In this document: positions 28,883 through 38,713 of the stretch, piece after piece | Numbering within the stretch: the stretch's first letter is position 1 | Layout of the letters: every line of letters begins with the position of its first letter | Source of the DNA: Bog-532 sp963805255 | GTDB taxonomy: Bacteria > Actinomycetota > Actinomycetes > Streptosporangiales > Streptosporangiaceae | NCBI GenBank assembly: GCA_963805255.1 | Contig: CAWDTK010000011.1 | Span: forward strand, 496,001-560,000 | Direction of reading: 5' to 3' | Length of the DNA stretch: 64,000 nucleotides | Program-made: the position numbers and the translations under genes | Notes under the pieces: model-generated | What the model was told of the DNA's origin: nothing | The model's input: the letters and a program-made list of their open reading frames with translations, nothing else | Databases searched by the model: none

Positions 28883-29074
28883 CTACAGGGACCCCTGGCT
28901 CAGGCCGTCGCGCTCGAAATTGGTGCCGGTCTTCTTGTCGATGTACATGCGCTCGCGGGGTATGCCCGCCGCCGTCAGCGCGTCAATCTGCCGATCGAGG
29001 GACTGCTTGGTGGTTGAGACGCGGGCGTAGCCGAGGTCCAGGCCCCGATGAGGGTGATCGGTGCGGTGGCCCAT
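28883..29074 (-). pseudogene. second serine resolvase fragment (N-terminal)
   Basis: Encodes MGHRTDHPHRGLDLGYARVS, then DRQIDALTAAGIPRERMYID and KKTGTNFERDGLSQ, and stops shortly after. It closely resembles the broken resolvase at 13967-17422 and shows how that gene read across its first break (GIPRERxYIDKK). Everything after about residue 59 is missing. Confidence 0.75.
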
Positions 29075-29399
29075 GCGGGCGCTTCCCCGCCGGTGTCTCC
29101 TTATGCTCGCGGCCTACTGGTACGCACGGACGACGTCGCGATCGAGCCCCGCCGTGCGCTGTATCCCTGCCGCATCGGCAATGCAGCTAAGCCGCGCGAG
29201 GTCCGCCCCGCACTCGCTCGCCGGGAGCTGGACTGCGATCGCTGCACCGCCCCGCGCACATGACGGTCAGCCGCACCCGGGTTATCACCGTCGACGACGA
29301 GCGGACTGATACCCGTACCTCGAATGACCCGAACAAGTTGTCCGCTCCCGGAGAGTTAATCTGGGGCTGCTATCCACGAGAGTACAGGAGGTGGTATTG
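29075..29399. other. no recognisable gene
   Basis: About 325 bp without a convincing gene, upstream of a small membrane-protein gene. Confidence 0.45.
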
Positions 29400-29585
29400 A
29401 TGGCATCGTCATCGAACCCGGGTCCGCGGCCCCGGCCGCTCACCCTGCGTGACATGCTCAGGCTGGTCGGCCCGGCCATAGGGGTGGGGATAGGCCTCGG
29501 CCTCTTCGGGTTCTTCTCCACCCTGTTCGTAGGGTCGTTCATCGTCGCCTACGCCCGGGCAGCGAAGCAGCAGAGGCCCACATGA
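29400..29585 (+). CDS. small single-pass membrane protein
   Basis: 61 residues. A Pro/Arg-rich N-terminus (NPGPRPRPLTLRDMLR) is followed by one long hydrophobic segment (VGPAIGVGIGLGLFGFFSTL) and a basic tail (RAAKQQRPT). AGGAGG lies eight bases before the ATG, a strong ribosome-binding site that decides this start over the upstream GTG. The function is unknown. The stop overlaps a 29-codon frame by ATGA. Confidence 0.7.
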   Translation: MASSSNPGPRPRPLTLRDMLRLVGPAIGVGIGLGLFGFFSTLFVGSFIVAYARAAKQQRPT

Positions 29586-29671
29586 ACGTACCCTGGTGGC
29601 GGCGACTGCTGCCGCCGATTATGGTTCGGCTCATGCTGCGGGCCGACCCTGATTCGAGGATGTGGACGTAG
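29582..29671 (+). CDS. possible coupled micropeptide
   Basis: A 29-codon frame (MNVPWWRRLLPPIMV... DSRMWT) whose ATG overlaps the stop of the preceding membrane-protein gene (ATGA). The overlap and amphipathic, basic composition suggest a translationally coupled small protein, but nothing else supports it. Confidence 0.35.
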   Translation: MNVPWWRRLLPPIMVRLMLRADPDSRMWT

Positions 29672-30108
29672 ACGGTCCTCAGCAGTGGCCCGTCCATCTG
29701 GCGGCCAGCCTGCGGGCGCGGCGCCGGTTGTTGACAACATTGGTGCGGCCAGAGCACGAGCCGCATTCGCGGTAGTACGTGCTGCGGAAGGTGCGGCCGA
29801 GTCGCGAGGATTCGACGCACCCATGCTTATGGCCGCACGTCGTCCTAGCTGGCGTCGCTGGACGTTGCGTTCGAGTTGCGCGGTGCGGGTGGCGTGGTGT
29901 TGCTCAGTTCGTGAGCCATCGCGTGGGGATCTTACTTGCCTTCGGCGGTGCCAGCGCATTTCGCGGGCACCGGGCGCGTCCTTGATGCGGTGAATGGGGG
30001 ATCGGACATGACCGTGTCGGCTTTTCCTGGACTGGCCCTGGAGCGGCCTGGTGTGCCCCTGTATCGAAGCTGCCGGCTGCCCCGGCTGCCGGAAAACCGG
30101 TCCCGGTG
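29672..30108. other. no recognisable gene
   Basis: About 435 bp with no convincing gene. TTGACA occurs near 29731 but I see no well-spaced -10 box. The region presumably holds the promoter of the phosphatase gene. Confidence 0.45.
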
Positions 30109-31380
30109 ATGCCCGCTGCCGCGGCCGGCTGGGGCGATGCCGCGGATGGGGTGGCGGGACGGGTGCTCGCGGACTTGCTGGACCAGGCGCACCTGATGGC
30201 ACCGGGTGCGCTGACCGGTGTACTGGCTGAGCGGGCCCGCCCACTGGGCGTGCGCGGCGTGCGAATCTACCTGGCCGATCTACAGCAACGCCACCTGCAC
30301 CCGCTGCCGGACAATGCCGCGCATTCGCCCGCGGCGCTGTCGATCGACTCAACCCTCGCCGGCCGCGCCTTCCAGACCGTCACCATCCACCGCGCCAGCA
30401 CCGGAGCGGCGGGCGGCGGCCTGGTCCAGTTGTGGGTGCCGCTGGTGGATGGCACCGAACGCCTGGGCGTCCTGGAACTGGCCGTCGAAGACGCTGGTGA
30501 GGCGATGCTCGGCCGGTACCGGGCGCTCGCGTCGCTGGCCGGGCTGCTGATCGCCAGCAAGAGCGTCTACAGCGACACCTTTGCCCGGGTACGGCGCAGC
30601 CGGGAGGTGGCGTTGCAGGCAGAGATGGTGTGGGCGTTCATGGCACCGGCGACGTTCGCCACCGAGCAGGTCATCCTCTCAGCCGTCCTGGAACCGGCCT
30701 ATGAGGTGGGCGGTGATGCCTTTGACTACTCCCTGCGGGGCGAGCACCTGCACGTGTCACTTTTCGACGCGGCCGGTCACGATCTGGCCGCCGGCCTGAT
30801 CGCCAGCGTCGCGGTGGCCTCCAGCCGGACCACCCGCCGCTCCGGCGGCGGCCTGACCGACATCGCTGCCCGCGCCGACCACGCGATCGCCGGCCAGTTC
30901 GGCGATTCCCGGTTCGCCACCTCGCTGCTGTGTGACCTGAACATCGCCACCGGCGAACTGGCCTGGATCCCCTGCGGCCACCCGCCCCCTCTGCTGATCC
31001 GCGGCAATAAAGTGATCAAAGAACTGTTCCGCCAGCCCTGGCTGCCGCTGGGCCTCGCCGATATCCCCGGCGCCGCGGCCAGCGATAGCGACGACCTCAG
31101 CCCCCCGATATATACAGAGCATCTGGAACCCCGCGACCGGATCCTGCTCTACACCGATGGCGTCGTGGAAGGCCGCGCCCGCGGCAGCCAATTCGGCCTG
31201 GAACGCCTCACCGACTTCATTATCCGTCACAGTGCCAGTGGCATCCCCGCCCCCGAAACCCTCCGCCGCCTCAACCACGCCATCCTCGACCACCAGCACG
31301 GGCGCCTCTCCGACGACGCCACAACCGTCCTGATCGAATGGATGCCCGACAACCCCGCAAACCAGCTCACCGCCCAGTGA
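30109..31380 (+). CDS. GAF - PP2C (SpoIIE/RsbU-type) serine phosphatase
   Basis: About 423 residues. Residues about 15-150 form a GAF-like sensor domain (ALTGVLAERARPLGVRGVRI, LAGRAFQT, VPLVDGTERLGVLELAV). A linker leads to a PP2C/SpoIIE phosphatase domain. Its metal-binding motifs are visible: EPAYEVGGDAFDYSL, LFDAAGHDLAAGLIAS, WIPCGHPPPLLI, RILLYTDGVVEGRARG and LSDDATTVLIEW. Proteins of this build dephosphorylate anti-anti-sigma factors and so tune alternative sigma factors. No partner switch genes are next to it. The start is ATG 30109 (GTG 30106 is possible). It is intact. Confidence 0.9.
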   Translation: MPAAAAGWGDAADGVAGRVLADLLDQAHLMAPGALTGVLAERARPLGVRGVRIYLADLQQRHLHPLPDNAAHSPAALSIDSTLAGRAFQTVTIHRASTGAAGGGLVQLWVPLVDGTERLGVLELAVEDAGEAMLGRYRALASLAGLLIASKSVYSDTFARVRRSREVALQAEMVWAFMAPATFATEQVILSAVLEPAYEVGGDAFDYSLRGEHLHVSLFDAAGHDLAAGLIASVAVASSRTTRRSGGGLTDIAARADHAIAGQFGDSRFATSLLCDLNIATGELAWIPCGHPPPLLIRGNKVIKELFRQPWLPLGLADIPGAAASDSDDLSPPIYTEHLEPRDRILLYTDGVVEGRARGSQFGLERLTDFIIRHSASGIPAPETLRRLNHAILDHQHGRLSDDATTVLIEWMPDNPANQLTAQ

Positions 31381-31764
31381 GTCTCGCCGCGCTCAGCGAC
31401 AGCACCTTGTCCGGATGGGTGATCAGGCCGCTTCGCGTGCTCGTAGCCTCTCCCGGGCGGACAGCCGCACCGCTCAGGGATGGGCCATCCACGTCACGTG
31501 CGATTTCCGCGCCCGGAGCGGGAGCCGTGGTGGGCTGCACGCGGAGGCGGGCCGTCTTGGCGGTGACCTAGACCTGGAAAGCAAGAGTGGCGCCCGGGCT
31601 CGCCGGGGTGGCCACGTACCGGCTCGGTGCCGGGCTATCAGGCCATTGGCCGGCCGCTGGGTTTGCCGGCCAGCCGAACGGGCAGGCGATGGGGTTAGGG
31701 AACCCGGGGCTCCGGCTCCGGTGAGCTGGCTGCTGGGGACGCCCAGCCGCTGCGTGGATCGTAG
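31381..31764. other. no recognisable gene
   Basis: About 385 bp between the phosphatase and the YihY-type gene. I see no convincing gene. Confidence 0.45.
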
Positions 31765-32859
31765 GTGAGGCCAGTGAATCCGGTCGAGCGCGTGGGGCGG
31801 CGGCTGGATGCGGCCCAGCAGCGGCACACCCCGATCGCCTTCGTGGTCGGGGTGGCCAAGAAGTTCACCGATGACAACGGCGGGATTATGGCCGCCGCGC
31901 TGGCTCATTCCGCCTTTGTCTCGATTTTCCCGCTGCTGCTGGTGTTCGTCACGATTCTCGGGCTCGTCGCGGCTAACGACCCGGCGCTGCAGGCTGCGGT
32001 GCTCAAAGGGAAAGGGGCCGCGTTTGCTGGCATCTCCCATCAGTTCCCGATCGTCGGCAGCCAGCTCACGAGCAACGTGCACGCCCTTCAGCGTTCCAGC
32101 ACGATTGGGCTGATCGTCGGCCTGCTCGCCACCATGTGGGGCTGCACCGGGCTGGCGCAGACCGGCCTGTTCACGATGCAGCAGGCCTGGAACTTGCCAG
32201 GCCCCGCCCGGCCCGGGTACTTCCCGCGGCTTGGCCGCTGCCTGCTGTTCCTCGTCGTGCTGGGCGTTGGCCTGGTGATGACCACCGGGGTGACCAGCCT
32301 CGGCGTCTTCACGAACCAGGGGGCTATCTGGACCGTCCTGCTCGACATCGTGGCGGCCATCGCCAACGGCATGACGTTCCTGCTGGTTTTCCGGGTGCTC
32401 ACCCCCAAGGGGGTGCCAACATCCAACCTTGTGTGGGGCGCGGCGGCGGGCGGTGTCGCGTGGACGGTGATGCAGGCGCTCGGCAACTTCCTAGTTGGCC
32501 ATTACCTGCACAACGACAGATCTGTTTACGGCGTGTTCGCTACCGTGCTCGGCCTCGTCGCCTGGGTGTACATCCTTGTGCAGATCACCGTCTACGCCGC
32601 GGAGATCAACGTCGTCCTGACCCGGCGCCTATGGCCCCGGGCGATCGTGCAGCCGCCGCTCACCGAGGCCGACCGTGCCGTCATGGCGGCGCAGGCCCTG
32701 CAGAACCAGCGGCGGGAAGAGCAGCAGGTCCAGGTCACCTACAACGACCGCCCGGCAGGTGCCCAGGCGGCCGCCGCGGCGCCGCGGACTCCGGAGGAGA
32801 TCGTCCCGCCCGCAGAGCCGGCACCCCGGGGGATTGACGCCGGCGGGGACCGGGGCTGA
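31765..32859 (+). CDS. YihY/BrkB-family inner-membrane protein
   Basis: 364 residues starting at a GTG (MRPVNPVERVG). Several hydrophobic segments are visible: FVSIFPLLLVFVTILGLVA, SSTIGLIVGLLATMWGCTG, CLLFLVVLGVGLVMTTG, MTFLLVFRVLTPK and YGVFATVLGLVAWVYILVQI. MAAALAHSAFVSIFPLL and the conserved AEINVVL near the end fit the YihY/BrkB family (formerly called 'ribonuclease BN'; the transport role is unproven). A charged tail rich in Gln, Ala and Pro follows. It looks intact. Confidence 0.9.
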   Translation: MRPVNPVERVGRRLDAAQQRHTPIAFVVGVAKKFTDDNGGIMAAALAHSAFVSIFPLLLVFVTILGLVAANDPALQAAVLKGKGAAFAGISHQFPIVGSQLTSNVHALQRSSTIGLIVGLLATMWGCTGLAQTGLFTMQQAWNLPGPARPGYFPRLGRCLLFLVVLGVGLVMTTGVTSLGVFTNQGAIWTVLLDIVAAIANGMTFLLVFRVLTPKGVPTSNLVWGAAAGGVAWTVMQALGNFLVGHYLHNDRSVYGVFATVLGLVAWVYILVQITVYAAEINVVLTRRLWPRAIVQPPLTEADRAVMAAQALQNQRREEQQVQVTYNDRPAGAQAAAAAPRTPEEIVPPAEPAPRGIDAGGDRG

Positions 32860-33130
32860 CGCCGCCGGCCCCAGGAGGGCTGACGGAGTCACGCCGCCGG
32901 GCCATGCCAAGCCGCCCGGCTGGCGCTGCCGCTGCCATGACGGTGCTGGAGACCGTCGGCCCGGCGGGCGCCGAGTTCGCGCGGATCGCCGAATATTTAC
33001 TGCTTCCGCCACGCCGTCTGTGCTCGTGCGGCAAATACAGATCATCCGATTCTGCGCGCCAGCTCCTCAGCTTGTGGGGGTTACCCGGTACGGCTCGACG
33101 GTCCGGTCTGGGATGTAGCCATTCCGATCA

Positions 33131-33496
33131 CCCCCGTGTCCGCTGCCGAATGGCATTGACGACCCGGCAACGGGCAGGTGGGCCCGCGCCCAGCTGCGGC
33201 GGACCGCTCTAGCTACCGTCGTCTCGGCCATGGACGCCGTCTGCGCGTTCACCTCGGACGGCTGGATCGGCCACGTCGATGCGCCCACCGCGGTGGTCAT
33301 CACGGCCCGGGACCGCGTCGTGCCGCCAGGCCGCCAGCTTGAGCTGGCCCGGGCGGTCCCGGGCGCGTCGGTCCACGAGGTGGACGCCGGTCACGGGGCC
33401 TGCATCAACGCGCCGCACTTGCTCGCCCCCGCGCTGCTCGAGGCATGCTGGTCGGTAGCGCCTGGCTGCGGCGGCACGCTGCGCACGCCGGCCTGA
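33131..33496 (+). pseudogene. C-terminal remnant of an alpha/beta hydrolase
   Basis: The frame encodes RWARAQLRRTALATVVSAM, WIGHVDAPTAVVITARDRVV and PPGRQLELARAVPGASVHEV, then DAGHGACINAPHLLAPALLE. The Asp in TARDRVVP and the His in AGHGACIN match the acid and base of an alpha/beta-hydrolase triad. The nucleophile elbow and N-terminal half are missing, so this is a fragment. Confidence 0.65.
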
Positions 33497-33569
33497 CGCA
33501 GCCGGCCCGCGTTACCACGCGACCCTGAAACCCGCTCGGGGCCGGCCCGCCTGGGAAGCGGGTCCTCCG

Positions 33570-34241
33570 TTAGGCCGGGGTCCGTGCCGGCGCCTGGCCG
33601 GTCACGATATAGCCGCTGCCGAGCGCTACCTCACGGACGTGGACGTCCTCGAGCAGCGGCTCCAGATGATTCCACGGCCGGCCGAACCCCTCGAAGCTCC
33701 GCACGTAGGGAGCGTGCAGCATCCTGGCTTGCAGGTTCACGCCCACCAGCCACGGTGCGGCCCACTTGCCGCCGCCCGCGGCTACCCATGCGCCGGGGCG
33801 GAGCTTGCTCATGACGTTGCGCAGCGCGCCCGGGGACTGCAGGATGTCGTGGACGGCGCAGAAAAGAGCGGCGTCTGCGGTCACCGGGATCTGCGCATCC
33901 TCGGCCGGTGACTCCACGACCGTGACGTTACGCCAGCCTTCCTGCGCGATGTGCTCGCGCGCCACCGCCGCCATCTCGGGTGATTCCTCGATGCCGACGA
34001 CACCGCCCTGCGGGCCCACCTTGTCCTGGAGCAAGCCGCAGCACAATCCCGTCCCGGACCCCACGTCCAGGACTACCTGCCCCGGGCTGACCGGGAGCGC
34101 CTCGACGATCGCCCGGCGGTAGGACTGGAACGCGCCCGTCCGCTGGTCGTAGGAGCGGGCCTGCTCGCCGTAGGCCGGCTGCCGTGCGGCCCGCCGGGCC
34201 GGCGGATGCGCCGCCGGCGCGGAATTAGGTGATTTGCTCAT
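33570..34241 (-). CDS. class I SAM-dependent methyltransferase
   Basis: About 223 residues (MSKSPNSAP...). Motif I is VVLDVGSGTGLCCGLL, the acidic loop after strand 2 is VVGIEESPEMAAVA, and DAALFCAVHDILQSPGALRN follows at motif IV. The family transfers a methyl group from S-adenosylmethionine; the acceptor is not predictable. AAGGAG lies very close to this ATG; a GTG at 34256 (MGKGAMSK) is an alternative start. It is intact and stands alone. Confidence 0.85.
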   Translation of the reverse strand: MSKSPNSAPAAHPPARRAARQPAYGEQARSYDQRTGAFQSYRRAIVEALPVSPGQVVLDVGSGTGLCCGLLQDKVGPQGGVVGIEESPEMAAVAREHIAQEGWRNVTVVESPAEDAQIPVTADAALFCAVHDILQSPGALRNVMSKLRPGAWVAAGGGKWAAPWLVGVNLQARMLHAPYVRSFEGFGRPWNHLEPLLEDVHVREVALGSGYIVTGQAPARTPA

Positions 34242-34256
34242 GGCTCCTTTTCCCAC

Positions 34257-34679
34257 TTCTCGGAGGAGCGATACCTCCTGACGCGTTCGCGGTTCAAGCT
34301 ATCCAGCACTTGCGGTTATCCGTGTCGGCAGCATGTGAACCTTGACCCAAGGCCGGCCGATGCTCGCCGTGCGGCGGGCCGCCGGCCGGGATGCTGCGGC
34401 GGCAGAACAGGTTTTGCATACCCATGCGGAGGGGCCTCGTGGTCGTGGTGCATTCCGCCGCAGGCAAGCGGGCCTGCGGCGGTGATGACGTGGCGGCCTG
34501 CCAGCAGATCCGGGCCTGGCAGCACGATCATCACCTTTGCCGCAGTAGTGGCCGACGGCCTGAAGCAGGTGCGGGTATTGAGGTTGACCCGGATGCGTGG
34601 AAGTGCAGGGTGGGGCCCTCATGTCCCCGGACCGGGCACCGCCTGCGCAGGCGCGGACCTGACGCTTGCGACCGGGTGC
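34257..34679. other. no recognisable gene
   Basis: About 420 bp. Long frames are open on both strands because of the high GC content, but none looks like a protein of a known kind or has a convincing start. Confidence 0.45.
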
Positions 34680-35014
34680 CTAGCGTGCCGAGTTCACGGC
34701 AGCCAGCTGGGCACGGGCATGACCGGAGCGGGCGGGCGGGCCATTGGGGCGGTGCCTGTCGCGGCCGTCCCCGGCGTGCCCCTGCTGCCGCGCTGGCGTG
34801 GTTGCGCCGGCCCCGTTGGCGGCGGCCAGCTCGCGGTATTCGGCCCTAAGCCGCCTGGCCTCGGCGGACAGCGGTGAGCTGGCGAGCTGCCGCAGTTCCC
34901 AGCCGGCCAGCTTCGCGGTCGCGGACGAGGCGGCCGCGCCGGCCAGCACGGGGGCTGCGGCGGTGACGGCGGCGATCCGGACGGTATAGACGGCGGCACG
35001 CGTGAGGGTGCTCA
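34680..35014 (-). CDS. small Ala-rich hypothetical protein
   Basis: 111 residues. An Ala-rich hydrophobic N-terminal stretch (VRIAAVTAAAPVLAGAAASS) is followed by a helical, charged segment (ELRQLASSPLSAEARRLRAE) and a disordered Arg/Gly/Pro tail. I do not recognise the family. The N-terminal hydrophobic part could be a membrane anchor. Confidence 0.5.
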
Positions 35015-35212
35015 TGATCTTGTTCTCCCGCAAGGTCTGGGCGGTCAAGGTCTGGGGCGGTCGCTGCACGGGTGCTACGGTGCCCGGCATGTGACAGTCG
35101 GTCAGGGTGAGCACGTGCGCGGCTCCCCGCTCAAATAAGCTGGAATCGTCTTGCCCGGGCCATGAACGCGGGTCAGCCCTCAAGGGGCGTTGCCGTGTCC
35201 ATTTACCAGCCC

Positions 35213-35458
35213 TTACGCCAGGGAAAGCGAGGCCACCGGCAGCGGCTCCGCCATGGTGATGTGATCAGTGCGGCTGAACCGCACAATAACCAGATCGTGA
35301 TCGTCCAGGTCGGTCAGCTGACTGGCCGGCGCGACAAATCTCATCGGCTTCTGGCCAGTGTGCTTTGCGTAAGCAGGCTGCAAGCCGAAAATTATCTTGC
35401 CGCCGATCTCCGGGCCGAGCCCGGTTATCCGGCCGGCCTCAGCAAATATCTCGGACAT
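35213..35458 (-). CDS. small hypothetical protein
   Basis: 81 residues (MSEIFAEAGRITGLGPEIGG, FVAPASQLTDLDDHDLVIV). GGAGGGA lies nine bases before the ATG. Composition is ordinary for a folded soluble protein. No family recognised. Confidence 0.6.
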   Translation of the reverse strand: MSEIFAEAGRITGLGPEIGGKIIFGLQPAYAKHTGQKPMRFVAPASQLTDLDDHDLVIVRFSRTDHITMAEPLPVASLSLA

Positions 35459-36527
35459 TATTGATCTTCCCTCCTTGGTGACGGGCCTGGTAATAGGTCC
35501 CCATCTCCAGGTCACGCAGCCGGACCTGCAAGATCTCTGACCGGCTCAGCCAGGATTCTCCTGGTCTGAGGTTCCCGCATTTCCACGGTAGCCTGGATCG
35601 GCATACTCTGCAAATTCGGCTGTCCTCCCACCGGCCGCTCAAAATTGCTTAAGCGCAGCGAGCACGTATTGTTTCGTAAATTGCAGGTATCTTTTAAGTG
35701 ACGTCGCTGCCGCTCCGCAGCTTAGCCAGCCGTTCACGAACCGGTCCATTTGTCGTCCATACGACTAAGCGCTCCAACGTTTCCGCAGCTCACGAGGCTG
35801 ACAGCCTAACCCCGCCCGCCCGGAGCCGTGAGCCTTCGCCCTGGCGTGCGGTAAAGCTGGTGTCAACTGTGCGTACCCGCCAGTCAGCCTCACGCGGGTA
35901 CCAGGCCCCGGCTGGCCGCATTTTGGGCGCACACCAGCGCTCAACGCCGCCGTTTACTGCGAAGCGATGATGAGCATTCCAGCAGGTCAAACTGGTATAC
36001 GGGCCGGTGACGGATGCTCCTGCAAAATTTCTTTTCTGCGGATCAGAAGGTTGAGCAACGGCCAGAGTACCCTGCGGGAGGAGCAGCGCGCTCCATCCGA
36101 CAGCCAGCACTGGCTAGCCGTGCTCTTGCCACTGGTGCATCTGCTTAAGTTGCTGAAGAATCTGGTGGCTGAGCTCGTCCATCTGAGATGGTGACATTTG
36201 CCGGACGATGGTGATGGGCGGTGGTGTCAGCCCATAAGGTCGTTTACCTCATGCTCCACCGCAACGCCGATCAGGCTCGCGATAAATCGTCACGACGCCC
36301 CATTTAGCTCCTGCGCGCAGCAGATGGCCCACTTTGCCCATCCTGGTCGTTGTCCCGGCCTCGGCTGCCAGGATGTCGGTATCGGTAGTATCTCCCGCCT
36401 TATGCGCCCGGGAATACCCGGCCAGCAGGCGTCTCAGTTTCCTCAAGGCTGGAATCACGCAGCTCCTGAACCGCATCCCGAATGTCACCCACCGTGAGCG
36501 TGCCGGACAGCCGCATAGCTGGCAAAG
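35459..36527. other. about 1.07 kb without a confident gene
   Basis: Lower-GC stretch than its surroundings. Short minus-strand frames occur, for example one near 36400-36520 encoding RLSGTLTVGDIRDAVQELRD. It may be a remnant, but I cannot support a gene. Confidence 0.5.
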
Positions 36528-36578
36528 TGAACCCCTCCGGGAATTTTGGAGACTCTTTCAGGCTAGAAGGAGGATCCA

Positions 36579-36899
36579 GTGGCCAAGCAGAGGAAATACC
36601 CGCAGGAGCTGCGGGAGCGGGCCGTCCGGATGGTGCAGGAGCACCGGGGGGAGTACTCGTCCGGATGGCAGGCATGCCAGTCGATCGCCCCGAAGGTGGG
36701 AGTGCATCCCGTCACCCTGCATGAGTGGGTGAAGCGGACCGAGACCAACGCCGGCAACCGGCCGGGGCTGACGACGGAGGAACGTGACCGGCTGAAGCAG
36801 CTGGAGAAGGAGGATCGCGAGCTCAAGCGAGCGAACGAAATCCTCAAGTCGGCGGCCGTTTTTTTCGGGGCCGAGCTCGACGGCCGACGTCCGAAATGA
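36579..36899 (+). CDS. IS3-family OrfA (second type)
   Basis: A 106-residue helix-turn-helix protein: KYPQELRERAVRMVQEHRGE, APKVGVHPVTLHEWVKR and a leucine-rich helix (RDRLKQLEKEDRELKRANEI). AGAAGGAGG precedes the ATG. A T7C run near 36859-36866 is a plausible slippery site for -1 frameshifting into OrfB. The stop overlaps the OrfB ATG. Confidence 0.9.
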   Translation: MAKQRKYPQELRERAVRMVQEHRGEYSSGWQACQSIAPKVGVHPVTLHEWVKRTETNAGNRPGLTTEERDRLKQLEKEDRELKRANEILKSAAVFFGAELDGRRPK

Positions 36900-37887
36900 C
36901 CGCCTTCATCGACGCCCACAAGGGGCAGTACGGGGTCGAGCCCATCTGCACAGTCCTGGAGATGGCCCCATCGACGTACTACGCGGTGTCAACCCGCCGG
37001 CCGACGGCACGTGACCTCCAAGATGACCACCTCAAGCAGGCGATCGAGTTCGTCTGGGTGCAGAACCGAGGCGTGTATGGGGTCGAGAAGGTGTGGGAGA
37101 AGTTGCGCCAGGAGGGCGTGCCGGTTGCACGGTGCACTGTACGGCGGCTGATGCGCGATCTCGGGATTCGCGGCGCCCTACGTGGCAAGACGGTTCGGAC
37201 GACGTTCCCCGATCTGGAAGCGGACCGCCCGAAGGACTTGGTGGATCGGGTGTTCAAGGCGAAGGCACCGAACGTCCTGTGGGTCGCGGACATCACGTAC
37301 GTGAAGACGCACTCGGGATGGGTCTACGTCGCTTTCGTCGTTGACGTGTTCTCGCGCCGCGTCGTCGGATGGCAGGCGTCCCGCTCCCTTCGAACCGATC
37401 TTGCGCTCGACGCGCTGGAGATGGCACTGTGGTCGCGGCGTGAGGACGACACGGACGGCCTCGTGGTGCACACCGACCGCGGGAGTCATATCTCGCGATC
37501 CGGTACACGGAGCGGCTCGAGGAGGCGGGGCTACACGCGTCCGTCGGCTCGCGGGGCGACTCATACGACAACGCGCTCGCAGAGTCGTTCAACGGCCTGT
37601 ACAAGACCGAGCTGATCTGGAAAGACGGCCCGTGGTATGGGCTCGAGGATGTCGAGTACGAGACGATGGAGTACGTCCACTGGTTCAACACGGAGCGGCT
37701 GCACAGCTCCATCGGGATGATGTCACCGGCCATATACGAGGCGCGATTCCGTGTCGGCGAACTGCCACCTTTTCGGACCGATCAGACCCCTGCCGTCCCT
37801 GCTGTCGAGCTCCACAATGGCGCCACGGCCATCGATCCGTCCATGATCACGGAGGTGGTACCAGCGATCCCAGCGCTCAGCTCATAA
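36896..37887 (+). pseudogene. IS3-family transposase OrfB (second type), frameshifted
   Basis: The first frame encodes FIDAHKGQYGVEPICTVL, VLWVADITYVKTHSGWVYVA (D) and VVHTDRGSH (D). One base is missing near 37490, in the codons after HTDRGS. The remainder continues in another frame as IRYTERLEEAGLHASVGS, SYDNALAESFNGLYKTELI (E) and WFNTERLHSSIG. The catalytic core is therefore broken between its second D and its E, and this element cannot make its own active transposase unless the shift is a sequencing error. Confidence 0.85.
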
Positions 37888-38046
37888 TCACCACGACGAC
37901 TCAGATAAACGAGTCTCCAAGAAACCCGGCGGGGTTCACAGGGACCGCGTTTGCGGTGCTGGCAGGCTTCGCAACATCGTCTTCTTCCTGACCAGATAGC
38001 CCTGATGACGGTCGCTGCGCTGAGTGTGTGCGGCGACCGCACGGTG

Positions 38047-38313
38047 GTTCGGCTGACGGACCGGGAGTCCGGGCTTTCGGCGCGGACGATCGCCAGGCGC
38101 CCGTCATTGGTGTCAGGCTCATATGCGTGCCTGGTCGCCCGTGGTGACACGCCGGCGCAGGTCAACCCGATGCCCCGCGGCCTGTCGACCCGGCGGCAGG
38201 GCGGCTCCAAACGGTCGCGGGACCGTGCCGCTGGTGCGGTGCCGCGCACTGTGCCGAGGACCTTGTCGCCGCAGGAGGCAGACCGGCTGCTCGCCGCGCT
38301 GCGCACGCAATAG
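38047..38313 (+). pseudogene. tyrosine integrase remnant (N-terminal part)
   Basis: Encodes RESGLSARTIARRPSLVSG, YACLVARGDTPAQVNPMPRG and a terminal LSPQEADRLLAALRTQ. This pattern is the end of the SAM-like DNA-binding domain and the start of the catalytic domain of actinobacterial phage-type integrases. The catalytic R-H-R-Y part is absent. Confidence 0.65.
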
Positions 38314-38444
38314 GCAGCAGGCGCTTGGCCGCAGGAGTCGACACCGCGCGGCCGCGAGCACATCCGCGGTCGCGCATCCGATCCAGGCGACCGGGCCCCG
38401 AGTTCGGTGCAAGCACGGACGACGTGGCCCGGCGACCCGCCAGG

Positions 38445-38633
38445 TCACGCGGTCTGACTAACCGCGAGCTCGCCCTCTTCCCACGACTCAAGGTCGACGA
38501 TTACCGCCGCCGGGCGGCCGTTGCGGACGAGCAGCACGGGCTGGCCCTCGGCGACCTGGTCCCAGGTGTCGTCGGTGATCTCCCCCACGACGGGAAACGG
38601 CAGTACGGCGGCATGGTCTTCCATGTCCGGCAT
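38445..38633 (-). CDS. Phd/YefM-type antitoxin-like protein
   Basis: 62 residues. FPVVGEITDDTWDQVAEGQP and VLLVRNGRPAAVIVDLESWE match the Phd/YefM fold, which binds DNA through its N-terminus and normally neutralises a RelE- or Doc-type toxin. No toxin gene follows; the next downstream DNA is the integrase remnant on the other strand. A palindromic stretch immediately upstream (38642-38673) is a likely autoregulatory operator. Confidence 0.75.
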   Translation of the reverse strand: MPDMEDHAAVLPFPVVGEITDDTWDQVAEGQPVLLVRNGRPAAVIVDLESWEEGELAVSQTA

Positions 38634-38641
38634 GGTAGCAC

Positions 38642-38673
38642 GTAGACCGTCTACGGTGTACGGTCTACCGTAG
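38642..38673. promoter_or_regulatory. overlapping palindromes between divergent small genes (likely operator)
   Basis: GTAGACCGTCTAC (38642-38654) is a perfect 6+1+6 palindrome. It overlaps a second inverted repeat, CTACGGT (38651-38657) with ACCGTAG (38667-38673). The site lies between the Phd-like gene and the divergent gene at 38714, where an antitoxin operator is expected. Confidence 0.6.
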
Positions 38674-38713
38674 ATGATGAACCCCCTGCCGTTCTGAGAG
38701 AGTTCCCCGCGAT

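Larger units (their letters stand above)
36528..37938 (+). mobile_element. second type of IS3-family element (about 1411 bp)
   Basis: The left end TGAACCCCTCCGGGAATTTT and the inverted right end TGAACCCCGCCGGGTTTCTT are both followed by GGAGACT. The 3-bp flanks are AAG and CAG, so a clean duplication is not visible. It is unrelated in sequence to the 1306-bp IS3 copies. Confidence 0.85.

Noticed and set aside
27522..29030. Long plus-strand open frame opposite the DruA-element transposase (also 48211-49653)
   Set aside because: Antisense shadow of TnpC; no motifs, and it runs through the IS end.
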